A stretch of DNA of 64,000 bases. Source: Paenibacillus camelliae. Lineage in GTDB: Bacteria > Bacillota > Bacilli > Paenibacillales > Paenibacillaceae. Position 1 is the first letter of the stretch. Each line of letters starts with the position of its first letter. Below the pieces are notes generated by a model. That model was not told the origin of the DNA. It searched no databases and was given only the letters and a program-made list of their open reading frames with translations. Below are positions 53,873 to 62,366 of this stretch, piece after piece. The stretch covers positions 868,001 through 932,000 of the forward strand of contig NZ_JAMBNY010000001.1 of the NCBI RefSeq assembly GCF_023715345.1. The letters are read 5' to 3'. A program made the translations under genes and the position numbers.

Positions 53873-54232
53873 TTAATGAAAGGATTGAGCGTTTGTTTGC
53901 GGAGCTTGTCCGCCCATACCTGCTTGAAAACCACCTTGCTGCAGCCAAGTCTGAGTTTTTTGCGCCATTTGCTGGTAGGATTGAATTTGCTTATCAAGCT
54001 CTTTCTTTGGCGCCACACTGGCAGCTTCGTACATATTGTTGTTTTTCATTACTGTAAACAGCTGCCCTTGCATAGATAATGTGCTGTTTAGTAAGTTCGT
54101 AAACATTTGACGCGTTTGTTCACATGTCGATTCCGTTGCAGCAGTCGCGTATTCTCGAACGACACGCTTCAAGTCGGATAACACTACTCCAGCTAAATCA
54201 TCTTCAGTAAGTTGCAATTGGTTATTGGCCAT
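53873..54232 (-). CDS. CotF-family spore coat protein
   Basis: 119 residues, ATG after CGGAGG. Helical and Gln/Met-rich, with a ferritin-like CotF signature (LTEDDLAGVVLSDLKRVVREYATAATES) and a flexible Gly/Gln tail (QQGGFQAGMGGQAP). CotF proteins are spore-coat components. The small gene just upstream (22 bases) has a similar composition, and the two are likely cotranscribed and related. No sporulation promoter was clearly identified. Confidence 0.8.
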   Translation of the reverse strand: MANNQLQLTEDDLAGVVLSDLKRVVREYATAATESTCEQTRQMFTNLLNSTLSMQGQLFTVMKNNNMYEAASVAPKKELDKQIQSYQQMAQKTQTWLQQGGFQAGMGGQAPQTNAQSFH

Positions 54233-54253
54233 GATGAGTACCTCCGAATCGTA

Positions 54254-54466
54254 TTAATTCATTGGAGCAACAGATTGATGCTGCTGCAGTGCTTGTAATA
54301 GCGTGTTGTAATTCGTCTGATGCATCATTGTCATTTGCTCAAAACAACGTTTAACCTCTGGATTAGTGGAAACCGCTGCAGCTGCTGCACAGGATTTCAT
54401 CAGCATATCCTCATTCGACATTGAATCAATCGCGTATTCAAGCTCTTTGTTAGTCATTGCCTGCAT
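54254..54466 (-). CDS. Small CotF-like protein
   Basis: 70 residues; ATG at 54466 is fixed by AAGGAGGGG six bases upstream, so the longer frame is rejected. It is helical and Met/Gln/Ala-rich: MTNKELEYAIDSMSNEDML, CAAAAAVSTNPEVKRCFEQM and QTNYNTLLQALQQHQ. It looks like a shortened CotF/ferritin-like coat protein and is followed by the CotF gene on the same strand. The gap upstream of it is filled by repeats. Confidence 0.7.
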   Translation of the reverse strand: MQAMTNKELEYAIDSMSNEDMLMKSCAAAAAVSTNPEVKRCFEQMTMMHQTNYNTLLQALQQHQSVAPMN

Positions 54467-54579
54467 CGAAAGCCCCTCCTTACATGTTGTACATGATACT
54501 ACCTCTTTAGAATGCACGGAGGGCAGTCTGACTATGCAAACAAAACTTAGGCATAACCAAGATGATTAACTGAAATTAA

Positions 54580-55444
54580 AAAACGTCGGAGCGCAGCGTA
54601 CGTTCTTGGTACGTGAGCACCAAAGTTTTCGGTAGCGGTTCATATTCGATGTCGATTACACTTCTACGAAACACATCGTCATCAAGCCTGGACTTTTTGA
54701 ACTTCGGCTTCCAATATGTGTTCAAAAAGTTCGCCTTTCAGCACCAAGAAGATTGAAAGAAGCTAGAGCTTGAGAAGCGCAGCGTACGCTATTGGTACGT
54801 GAGCATCGGAAAGCTCGGCTGAATTCAAGTTCGATGTCGAATCAACATCCAGTAACGCTTCGTGATCAAAGGTGGATTTTTTGAACTTCCCCTTCCAATA
54901 TGTGTTCAAAAAGTTCGCCTTTCAGCACCGAGAAGATTGAAAGAAGCCAGAGATTGAGAAGCGCAGCGTACGTTATTGGTACGTGAGCATCGGAAAGCTC
55001 GGCTGAATTCAAGATTCGACGCCGAATAAGCGTTCAGCACACGCTTCGTGATCAAAGGTGGATTTTTTGAACTTCCCCTTCCAATATGTGTTCAAAAAGT
55101 TCGGGCTTCAGGACCAAGAAGATGAGCCGTTACTAGAAAACGCGGAGCGCAGCGTACGTTCTTGGTACGTGAGCACCAAAGTTTTCGGTAGCGGTTCATA
55201 TTCGACGTCGATTACACTTCTACGAAACACATCGTCATCAAGCCTGGATTTTTTGAACTTCCCCTTCCAATATGTGTTCAAAAAGTTCGGGCTTCAGGAC
55301 CAAGAAGATGGAGCAATACTAGAAAACGCGGAGCGCAGCGTACGTTCTTGGTACATGAGCACCAAAGTTTTCGGTAGCGGTTCATATTCGACGTCGATTA
55401 TACTTCTACGAAACACATCGTCATCAAGCATGGACTTTTTGAAC
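54580..55444. repeat. Five-unit array of the structured 168 bp repeat
   Basis: Copy 1 is left-truncated (about 54580-54702). Copies 2-5 are complete at 54720-54886, 54904-55072, 55090-55258 and 55276-55444 (167-169 bp). Each has 19 bp terminal inverted arms, and neighbours are separated by a 17 bp spacer TTCCCCTTCCAATATGT. Each has a core GCGCAGCGTACG...TTGGTACGTGAGCA inside an inner stem. No credible gene lies in this 0.99 kb gap from 54467 to 55455; an open frame across it is made of repeats. Confidence 0.9.
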
Positions 55445-55455
55445 ATCCCCTACTA

Positions 55456-56373
55456 CTAAAAAATGTTCATGCTTAGGTACCGCTCTCCAGTGTCAGGCGC
55501 CACACAAAGCACACGCTTCCCTTCACCAAGGCGTTTACCTAGCTGAATCGCTGCCCACACGGTTGCGCCAGATGAAGGACCAAGCAGCAAGCCTTCCTTC
55601 ATTGCTAGCTCGCGCATCGTATGTAATGCGTCCTCATCTGACACCTGCATAATTTCATCGTAAATCTCTGTATTTAAAATTGCTGGAATAAAGCCCGGAC
55701 TTGTACCAACAAGCTTGTGTGAGCCAGGCTGACCTCCTGAAAGCACAGGGGAGCCTTTAGGCTCAACAACGGCTACGTGCAGGTTAGGTAGATGCTGCTT
55801 AAGCACCTCGCTAGTTCCCGTTATCGTTCCCCCAGTACCTGAGGAAGCTACAAATCCGTCAAGTCGGCCCTCACACTGCTCCAAAATTTCCAGTGCAGTT
55901 GTTTTACGGTGGATATCAGGGTTTGCCTCGTTTTCAAACTGATTAGGAATAAATGAATGTTCAATCGCTGCATGAAGCTCTTCTGCCTTTGCAATCGCAC
56001 CTGACATCCGTTTAGAGGAATCAGTTAGTACAACCTCAGCGCCATATGCCTTAAGCAATGCAATTCTTTCCTTCGTCATATTATCCGGCATCACGAGTAT
56101 AATCCGATAGCCTTTGGCTGCTGCATTCATCGCTAAGCCAATACCAGTATTGCCGCTAGTTGGCTCAATAATTGTAGCACCTGGCTTCAGCTTGCCTTGA
56201 CGTTCAGCTTCAGCAATTAAATTATAAGCAGCGCGATCCTTTACACTTCCACTCGGATTCATATATTCAAGCTTCACGATAACTTCAGCACAGTTCTTTG
56301 GTACGATTTTTTGCAAAATAACCCCCGGTGTATTTCCAACAAGCTCAACGATACTATTTGCAACTTTAACCAC
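55456..56373 (-). CDS. cysK: Cysteine synthase A (O-acetylserine sulfhydrylase)
   Basis: 305 residues; GTG start at 56373 with GGAGG upstream, two bases before the MFS stop. PLP-dependent beta-replacing enzyme: ELVGNTPGV, the Schiff-base Lys in NPSGSVKDRAAY (near residue 44), the loop PTSGNTGIGLA, and GTGGTITGTSEVL. It makes cysteine from O-acetylserine and sulfide. It lies downstream of a transporter gene, two bases away, and its end abuts the repeat array. A cystathionine beta-synthase-like role is a less likely alternative. Confidence 0.9.
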   Translation of the reverse strand: MVKVANSIVELVGNTPGVILQKIVPKNCAEVIVKLEYMNPSGSVKDRAAYNLIAEAERQGKLKPGATIIEPTSGNTGIGLAMNAAAKGYRIILVMPDNMTKERIALLKAYGAEVVLTDSSKRMSGAIAKAEELHAAIEHSFIPNQFENEANPDIHRKTTALEILEQCEGRLDGFVASSGTGGTITGTSEVLKQHLPNLHVAVVEPKGSPVLSGGQPGSHKLVGTSPGFIPAILNTEIYDEIMQVSDEDALHTMRELAMKEGLLLGPSSGATVWAAIQLGKRLGEGKRVLCVAPDTGERYLSMNIF

Positions 56374-56374
56374 T

Positions 56375-57652
56375 TTACACCTCCGATTGCGGCTTTGGCT
56401 TTAGAACTGCTTTTGTTTTACTCGCCGCATCCTCTCCGTTATAACGGTTATGCTTGATGTGGAACAACGGTCTCATAAATACCCAACAAAATATCGGCGA
56501 GCAGCCAACGAGCAGCAATACCCAAACCAACCCCGCTTCTGTATTAATCCAAAATATATAAATAAAGAAAGGGATAAGTCCAAGGACTCTTCCCGAGGTA
56601 AGTGCAATTTCTCTAAAAATAATCAATTCTTCACGACGCTCTACCGATTCCTTTGAAGCACCTATCATATCAAACACTTTTGACGTAATCGGAAGAATAT
56701 ATAGCGGGTAAAGCAGAGCAGTGCCAATCCCGTACATAATAAGCGCACGATAGTCGATTCGCCAAAAGAAAGGGATAATAACAAGCGTTAAACAGATAAC
56801 ACCAATCAGCATAGCATGCTTTCGATAGCTTGGCTTCAGAAATCTCCCTGCCGCCCAAAAGCTAACGAGAGAGGTGACAGATGAGATCAACGTATATGTC
56901 CCAACCTTCGCTTCATCATTCGTGGCAATAAAGACGACTAAGTTAATTAAGAAGAAGAACACGCCTTCACGTACCCCTTGAGCCGTTATGCTAGCAAAAA
57001 CATAACGCCATTGCCTGCTTTCTTCCGTTCGTTCTTTCCACAGCTTAAGCGGATATTTCCAATCATAGGTACCCACCTGCGGTCGCTTTTTTATAAAGAA
57101 GCTCAGTAAACCACAGCAAGCAAATATAAGCAACGATGCCGTAAAAATTAAAGTGTAGCCTCGTTGCCCTACAAGCAAGCTTATCAGCAAACCTGAGAGC
57201 CAAGGTGCAATGATACCTGAACCTGCGCCAAGCAGCCCTTGAGAACCATTAAAGCGGTCTCTAGTATCTGGCTCAGTAATTTCAAAATAAATAAGATTGT
57301 ATGCGACCCAATAACAGCCTAAGCCCGCACCACTGATTAAGCCGAGTACAAATGGCAGCTCACTTGCTGATTCCTTAAGCCATAAGACTAAGCAATAAAA
57401 AACGCCTGAGAGCAGACAGCCAGCTCGCAGGCAATTCAGCTTATTTCCTTCTTTAATCCATTTGCCGCACAAGTAGAAGGTTAAGCCTCCCACACCGTAT
57501 TGAGCGAGTGCAAACAATGCTACGGTTAAGTATGAGCCACTTGCTCTCCATAAGTATACAGGTATAAACGTACCAGAAAGGGCATTAGCAAACCCGAATG
57601 TAACATAAATTGCGAGCAAGAGTAGAGCCTGTCGATCAAGTATCTTTGCCAT
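56375..57652 (-). CDS. MFS transporter
   Basis: 425 residues; ATG at 57652 after TTAGGAG, with the longer upstream frame rejected. About twelve membrane segments, starting LLLLAIYVTFGFANALSGT and including a cytoplasmic loop near residues 180-210. The signatures of drug or sugar exporters are not clear; substrate unknown. The order MFS-cysK with a two-base gap suggests joint expression and possibly sulfur-related transport, which is inference only. Confidence 0.8.
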   Translation of the reverse strand: MAKILDRQALLLLAIYVTFGFANALSGTFIPVYLWRASGSYLTVALFALAQYGVGGLTFYLCGKWIKEGNKLNCLRAGCLLSGVFYCLVLWLKESASELPFVLGLISGAGLGCYWVAYNLIYFEITEPDTRDRFNGSQGLLGAGSGIIAPWLSGLLISLLVGQRGYTLIFTASLLIFACCGLLSFFIKKRPQVGTYDWKYPLKLWKERTEESRQWRYVFASITAQGVREGVFFFLINLVVFIATNDEAKVGTYTLISSVTSLVSFWAAGRFLKPSYRKHAMLIGVICLTLVIIPFFWRIDYRALIMYGIGTALLYPLYILPITSKVFDMIGASKESVERREELIIFREIALTSGRVLGLIPFFIYIFWINTEAGLVWVLLLVGCSPIFCWVFMRPLFHIKHNRYNGEDAASKTKAVLKPKPQSEV

Positions 57653-57747
57653 CTCAATCGCTCCTAACTTATTGTATTTGCTCACAATAAGTTACCCCTT
57701 TCGCCGAGCGCTCATACCCTTTCGTTCACGATTCCATTATTTTCTCA

Positions 57748-58248
57748 TCACTCATCAGAGGAAAGAGAATCCAGCATTTGTTTACGATCCTCTATACTGA
57801 TATAGCTATCTGTTCTGTAGCAGGATGGACATACATACCAGATTACCTTCATATCATTACGTACGATTGGCAAGTCGCTTGTCATTGCTTTTTTTGCATG
57901 AAAGCCTTCCTTTTCACCTAATGTCTGCTCACCAACTTCGAGCATATATTCACGGCAATTCGTGCATTCAGGCATTTCAAACTGCTCATTAAGCATAGCT
58001 TGAATTGAGCTATTTGCAGCTATTTCTCGCTTCGAACGTAGAATGCTTCCTTGCTCCTCTTCATCGTCCCAATCATCATCTGCAAGAGAACGACCTTGGT
58101 CTTCATCCTCGTCTACCATCGCATCAATTTCAAGCGTACGATAGCCACTTATCTCATTATCACAGTGCGGACAATATTTTTCAGGTCCAATTTCCTCATC
58201 CCAAATAATATTAGACTCACACCATGGACAAACTGTTTGCATTTCCAT
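57748..58248 (-). CDS. Zinc-ribbon protein with acidic linker
   Basis: 166 residues; ATG at 58248 after GAAGGAG. Four CxxC pairs form two possible zinc ribbons: CPWC and CPHC at residues about 7-30, then CTNC and CPSC in the C-terminal half. Between them is a very acidic linker (DEDEDQGRSLADDDWDDEEEQ near 45-65). It resembles small zinc-finger proteins of Bacillales without a known role. It is on the same strand as the DUF350 gene and the MFS gene but with spacers of 80-150 bases. Confidence 0.7.
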   Translation of the reverse strand: MEMQTVCPWCESNIIWDEEIGPEKYCPHCDNEISGYRTLEIDAMVDEDEDQGRSLADDDWDDEEEQGSILRSKREIAANSSIQAMLNEQFEMPECTNCREYMLEVGEQTLGEKEGFHAKKAMTSDLPIVRNDMKVIWYVCPSCYRTDSYISIEDRKQMLDSLSSDE

Positions 58249-58403
58249 TAACTTTACTCCTTCAGCTACTTTTTCTAGTTTCAAATAACAACCTTACAGG
58301 ATAGCTACATGTTAGCTATATAAATTAATCCCAGTAAGAAAAACAGGATAGAAATGACCGTTAGCACTTTTGGCAAGTACTTCACAATAGCACCTTCCTT
58401 ACC

Positions 58404-58826
58404 CTATATTAATATCGTTGCGCCAATAACATACGAAAGCGAAATTGAGATCACCATAGCAATAAAACCAACAGCCCGGTTATCATTCATCAGCTCTGTA
58501 TCAATTTTTAGCACTGGCGTCATGAACTCAAAAAGAAAATACGCAATAATTAATATGACAAAACCATAAGCTCCCCATAGCAGCTGTTCATATATCGAGC
58601 TGTTAATTGAAATCGAAAACCGAAAAATATTGCATATGCCAAATATTTTACCGCCTGTGGCCATTGCTACTGCAACATTTCCTTTCTTTATTTCATTCCA
58701 GCATCGATATTTTGTAACAAGCTCAAAAAGTGATAGAAAGACAATCAACGATAGCACGGCAACCGATACATAGACGATTGACGTTAAGTACTCATTTTCC
58801 AGTAACCAGTCGATTTCCGGATCCAT
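58404..58826 (-). CDS. DUF350-family membrane protein
   Basis: 140 residues; ATG at 58826 after GAGGGGAAG. Four membrane segments: about residues 16-36, 62-80, 86-104 and 120-138. The motif IKKGNVAVAMATGGKIFGI at about 48-66 is the DUF350 hallmark. Members are inner-membrane proteins of unknown function that often pair with stress or metal genes. It lies 24 bases downstream of the mutS2 stop and is likely cotranscribed with mutS2. Confidence 0.8.
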   Translation of the reverse strand: MDPEIDWLLENEYLTSIVYVSVAVLSLIVFLSLFELVTKYRCWNEIKKGNVAVAMATGGKIFGICNIFRFSISINSSIYEQLLWGAYGFVILIIAYFLFEFMTPVLKIDTELMNDNRAVGFIAMVISISLSYVIGATILI

Positions 58827-58850
58827 TTTCTTCCCCTCGCTTCTTGTCAA

Positions 58851-61211
58851 CTATTTTAGCTCAGCAACTGTTACCCCGTTACCGCCTTCACCATAATTGC
58901 CATTGCGATACGCTTTTACTAAGCTGTGACGTCGTAAATATTCTTGTATCCCGGCACGTAGGATGCCTGTGCCTTTCCCATGAATAATGTATACCTGTCC
59001 CATCCCTGCAAGATACGATTCATCAAGGAAACGATCAACTTCAATAATCGCTTCTTCCAACGATTCTCCTCTTAGATCGAGCTCCATTTTAACAGCGTCT
59101 TCCTTCGTCCGCTTTAAGCTAGCCGCTTGCTTTTGCTGCTGTACAGGTTGTTGGGATTTGGCATGGATAAGCTCCATATCATCAAGCTTCACCTTCATCT
59201 TCATAATGCCTAGCTGCACCGTTGCCTCATCGCCATGCAGCTCAACAACATGACCTTTGGAATTCAAGCTATAAACCTTAACCTCGTCGCCTACACTTAT
59301 TTTTTGTTTCTTTCCATCGCGTGGTGGCTTTGGCTTAGCTTTTAACTCTGGCTGCGCCTCATCCAGCCTACGTCTTGCTTCAATCAGCTTATGCTCTTTA
59401 ATGGAGGCTGCTTCATCCATAGCAAGCTTGCGCAAATCAGCGATAATTTGCTCTGCTTCCTTGCGCGCTTTGTTCACAGCAATGTCTGCATCAGCTTGTG
59501 CCTTTGCAAGCAGCTTTTCCTTCTGCTCCTCGAATCGTTTAAGCTCCTGTTCATGCTTAATACGTTGCTGCTCCATTTCTTGTCGCAATTTTTGTGCAGT
59601 TTCCCGATCAGACTCTGCAGATAGACGCTGCTTCTCAAGTGAAGCGATCATGCTTTCGACCTTCATATCCTCGTCGCTTACTTCACCCTTTGCACGATCA
59701 ATAATAGCGGTCGATAGCCCTAAACGCTCTGCTATAGCAAATGCATTGCTTCGGCCAGGCACGCCTACCAGTAAACGGTATGTCGGGCTCAACGTTGCGA
59801 TATCAAATTCCATACTTGCATTAATGACTCCCTTTCGGTTAAAGGCATAAGCCTTTAGCTCAGAATAGTGAGTCGTTGCAATCACTCGGCATTCTTTAGC
59901 AAGGATATGCTCTAGAATAGCAATAGCGAGAGCAGAACCCTCTGATGGGTCGGTACCAGCACCAAGCTCATCAAGCAGCACTAAGCTTTTCGAGGTCATC
60001 CTTTCTAGAATACGTATAATGTTGGTCATATGGCTAGAGAAGGTACTTAAGCTTTGCTCTATACTCTGTTCATCTCCAATATCAGCATATATCGCATCAA
60101 ATACGCATAGCTGACTACCCTCATCTGTAGGAACAAATAAACCTGACATTGCCATCAAGCTTAACAAGCCTACAGTTTTTAGTGATACGGTTTTACCACC
60201 AGTATTAGGCCCCGTAACAATAATCGAATCATATTGATTGCCCAGCTCCAAATCTAGCGGTACGACCTTCTTCGGGTCGAGAAGTGGATGTCTGCCACGC
60301 TTCAGCTTTATGTAGCCACGATCATTCATTCTAGGCATAATTGCCTTTTGCGCATGTGCAAGTCGTGCTTTGGCAAACGTAAAATCAATGTGCCCGATGA
60401 GCTCTTGATCATATAGAAAATCCTCAACACAATCACTTACAAGTGCCGTTAAACGCTGAAGGATTTTTTCAATTTCTTTTATTTCTTGAAGTCTAAGCTC
60501 CCGTAAACGATTATTCATTGAAACGATAACTTCAGGCTCAATGAACATGGTTGCTCCTGAGCTTGATTGATCGTGAACAATACCACCAAAGCTCGAACGA
60601 TATTCAGCCTTAACTGGTATAACGAAGCGATCATTACGCAATGTAATAATCGACTCCTGCAGCATCTTCTGAACCGAAGAGGAACGAATCATCGACTCTA
60701 ATTTCTCTCGAATACGTGCTTCACCATTACGAATTTCTCTGCGAATATTCGCAAGCTCTGTGCTCGCACTATCCATGACTTCCCCTTGATCGTCAATACA
60801 GGCTGTAATTTCCTCTTCAAGCTCTCGATGCTCGCTTAGCTGATCAGCATAAGCTAATAAAGATGGAATCGGGTGTTCCTCATGCACCTGTGCAATAAAG
60901 CGTTTTACACGTCTTGATGCTCTTGAGGTTGATGCTACCTCAATAAGCTCAGTAGGGTTTAGTGATGCATGAATTCGTGCACGATGAAGTGCAGATGATA
61001 TATTAAAAATGCCACCGAATGGTGCAGCACCCTTTAAGCGATCCGCCGCATACGCTTCATCTGTAAGCTGCAGCAATGCTTTTACTTGCTCAAGATCAGT
61101 TGCAGGTGCGAGTGCCTCTACTCTGCTTTTACCAAGTGATGTTGCCGCATGCTCCTTTAGCTTCGCGATGATTTTGGAATACTCAAGTGTTGTCAATATT
61201 TTTGAATCCAA
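58851..61211 (-). CDS. mutS2: Endonuclease MutS2
   Basis: 786 residues. The start is TTG at 61211, fixed by AAGGAG eight bases upstream and by the family start MDSKILTTLEYSKI; a GTG nine bases further up is rejected. Core MutS-like ATPase with Walker A GPNTGGKTVSLKT, SGLFVPT and Walker B LVLLDELGAGTDPSEGSA. A coiled-coil region (about residues 510-610) is followed by a KOW-like segment and a C-terminal Smr domain with LDLRGESLEEAIIEV and IIHGKGTGILR. MutS2 acts on branched DNA or collided ribosomes. First of a possible operon with the DUF350 gene. Confidence 0.95.
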   Translation of the reverse strand: MDSKILTTLEYSKIIAKLKEHAATSLGKSRVEALAPATDLEQVKALLQLTDEAYAADRLKGAAPFGGIFNISSALHRARIHASLNPTELIEVASTSRASRRVKRFIAQVHEEHPIPSLLAYADQLSEHRELEEEITACIDDQGEVMDSASTELANIRREIRNGEARIREKLESMIRSSSVQKMLQESIITLRNDRFVIPVKAEYRSSFGGIVHDQSSSGATMFIEPEVIVSMNNRLRELRLQEIKEIEKILQRLTALVSDCVEDFLYDQELIGHIDFTFAKARLAHAQKAIMPRMNDRGYIKLKRGRHPLLDPKKVVPLDLELGNQYDSIIVTGPNTGGKTVSLKTVGLLSLMAMSGLFVPTDEGSQLCVFDAIYADIGDEQSIEQSLSTFSSHMTNIIRILERMTSKSLVLLDELGAGTDPSEGSALAIAILEHILAKECRVIATTHYSELKAYAFNRKGVINASMEFDIATLSPTYRLLVGVPGRSNAFAIAERLGLSTAIIDRAKGEVSDEDMKVESMIASLEKQRLSAESDRETAQKLRQEMEQQRIKHEQELKRFEEQKEKLLAKAQADADIAVNKARKEAEQIIADLRKLAMDEAASIKEHKLIEARRRLDEAQPELKAKPKPPRDGKKQKISVGDEVKVYSLNSKGHVVELHGDEATVQLGIMKMKVKLDDMELIHAKSQQPVQQQKQAASLKRTKEDAVKMELDLRGESLEEAIIEVDRFLDESYLAGMGQVYIIHGKGTGILRAGIQEYLRRHSLVKAYRNGNYGEGGNGVTVAELK

Positions 61212-61413
61212 CGATAACACTCCTTACACTTTTCATTTGACTAGATATCGCTTCTCGCACATGAAAAGTATACCAGAAGCATTCTCTCGCTTTATTATTA
61301 TAGCTTAAAGTTTGATTTCTTGTACTACGCGATACATATAATTTTAGCTATTGGCTACACTAATTATAGATTTTTCGTACAACAACTACAAAGAAATCAT
61401 GGAGGTAGTAACA

Positions 61414-61770
61414 ATGAGTTTTCTTGGACATGTCGTTCGATTTGTAGTTTCTGCGATTGTGCTTATGCTGGTTGGCTGGATTGTGCCTCAGTTTTCAGTA
61501 GGTGGTTTCTGGAGTGCACTACTGCTTTCTCTTGTGATCGCTGCATTAGGCTGGATCATTGAAGGCGTATTTGGAAAAAAAGTTACCCCTTTTGGCCGAG
61601 GTATCGTTGGTTTCCTCGCAAGTGCACTTGTGATTTGGATTGCTCAATTTATTATTGGCGGTGTATCAGTTTCCATACTTGGTGCAATTTTAGCTGCACT
61701 CGTTATCGGTATTGTCGATCTATTCATTCCAATCGGTAATCCGTATGAAGCAGCGGACCGTAAAAAGTAA
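61414..61770 (+). CDS. YvlD-like membrane protein (phage holin 4_2-type family)
   Basis: 118 residues; ATG at 61414 after GGAGGTAG. Four hydrophobic segments covering most of the chain (about 3-24, 30-48, 62-84, 86-106), with the family motif FGRGIVGFLASALVIWIAQ and the C-terminal DLFIPIGNPYEAADRKK. Databases call this family phage holin, but it is common as a stand-alone chromosomal gene (YvlD) and no phage genes are near. Function unknown. It is divergent from mutS2. Confidence 0.75.
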   Translation: MSFLGHVVRFVVSAIVLMLVGWIVPQFSVGGFWSALLLSLVIAALGWIIEGVFGKKVTPFGRGIVGFLASALVIWIAQFIIGGVSVSILGAILAALVIGIVDLFIPIGNPYEAADRKK

Positions 61771-61780
61771 AAGTTCATGG

Positions 61781-61817
61781 TCATGGTCCTTCATCGATGA
61801 TGGGGACCATGCTTTGT
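61781..61817 (+). terminator. Terminator after the YvlD-like gene
   Basis: CATGGTCC (61782-61789) pairs with GGACCATG (61804-61811), followed by a T-rich tail (GCTTTGTTT). Moderate. Confidence 0.6.
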
Positions 61818-61875
61818 TTAAATCGACATAAAAGAATTTGTCAATACTTTGTCATGAGCTGTCCTCTGGGAATGA

Positions 61876-61904
61876 TTACATATTCCATTATTATAGGGTA
61901 CAAT
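61876..61904 (+). promoter_or_regulatory. Candidate sigma-A promoter for the CuA-type lipoprotein gene
   Basis: TTACAT at 61876-61881, 17 bases, TACAAT at 61899-61904, 34 bases before the ATG at 61939. Confidence 0.4.
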
Positions 61905-61938
61905 AGTAAAGATTATAATGAAAAAGGGGATTTTAGTT

Positions 61939-62328
61939 ATGAGAAAATGGCTATTGCTTGCTCTTGCTGTCGCGATGATGAGTATTCTAATTGCGTGCGG
62001 CTCCAATAATGGAAATTCAAAGGTCGAGCCTCCAATTGAAGTGTCTGAAGATGAAATCGCATCTGGAACATTAGAAATTGTTGCTTCGAACTGGGAATTT
62101 GACAAAGAATATTATGCCATTCGCGCTGGTGAAACGGTAGAGCTAACTGTTAATTCCATTGACGGTGTACACGGCATCGAGATTTTCGACACAGAATACA
62201 ATAATATTGTAAACAATAAACCAACTCAGATCACGATTACTGAGCCTGGTACTTACAATATCCGTTGTTCAATTCCTTGTGGTCAAGGCCATCGCACGAT
62301 GGTATCAAAGCTAGTCGTAGTAGCATAA
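61939..62328 (+). CDS. CuA-type cupredoxin lipoprotein
   Basis: 129 residues; ATG at 61939 after AAAGGGG, with the longer upstream frame rejected. A lipoprotein signal (MRKWLLLALAVAMMSILIAC) puts Cys20 at the membrane surface. The cupredoxin domain (residues about 45-129) carries the ligand set of cytochrome c oxidase subunit II: a His in GVHGIEI and the loop CSIPCGQGHRTM, matching C-x3-C-x3-H-x2-M. It lacks the two membrane helices of true subunit II. It could shuttle electrons or copper at the cell surface. No oxidase subunit I is in view. Confidence 0.8.
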   Translation: MRKWLLLALAVAMMSILIACGSNNGNSKVEPPIEVSEDEIASGTLEIVASNWEFDKEYYAIRAGETVELTVNSIDGVHGIEIFDTEYNNIVNNKPTQITITEPGTYNIRCSIPCGQGHRTMVSKLVVVA

Positions 62329-62331
62329 TAG

Positions 62332-62366
62332 AACGCTCCTGTCCGTAGACAGGAGCGTTTTTTTTA
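62332..62366. terminator. Bidirectional terminator between the CuA-type and coiled-coil genes
   Basis: A perfect 12 bp stem (62332-62343 and 62348-62359) with a 4-base loop and a run of T from 62358. It overlaps the stop of the opposite gene at 62364. Confidence 0.9.

Noticed and set aside
54580-55444. Insertion sequence
   Set aside because: No transposase frame is present; units are about 168 bp and lack clear target-site duplications.
55058-55459. Open frame of 133 codons on the plus strand
   Set aside because: It lies wholly on the 168 bp repeat array; the protein is a repeat of the DNA period, with no ribosome binding site.
61414-61770. Prophage holin
   Set aside because: Family name only; no lysin, terminase, integrase or other phage gene surrounds it and YvlD-like genes are normal chromosomal genes.
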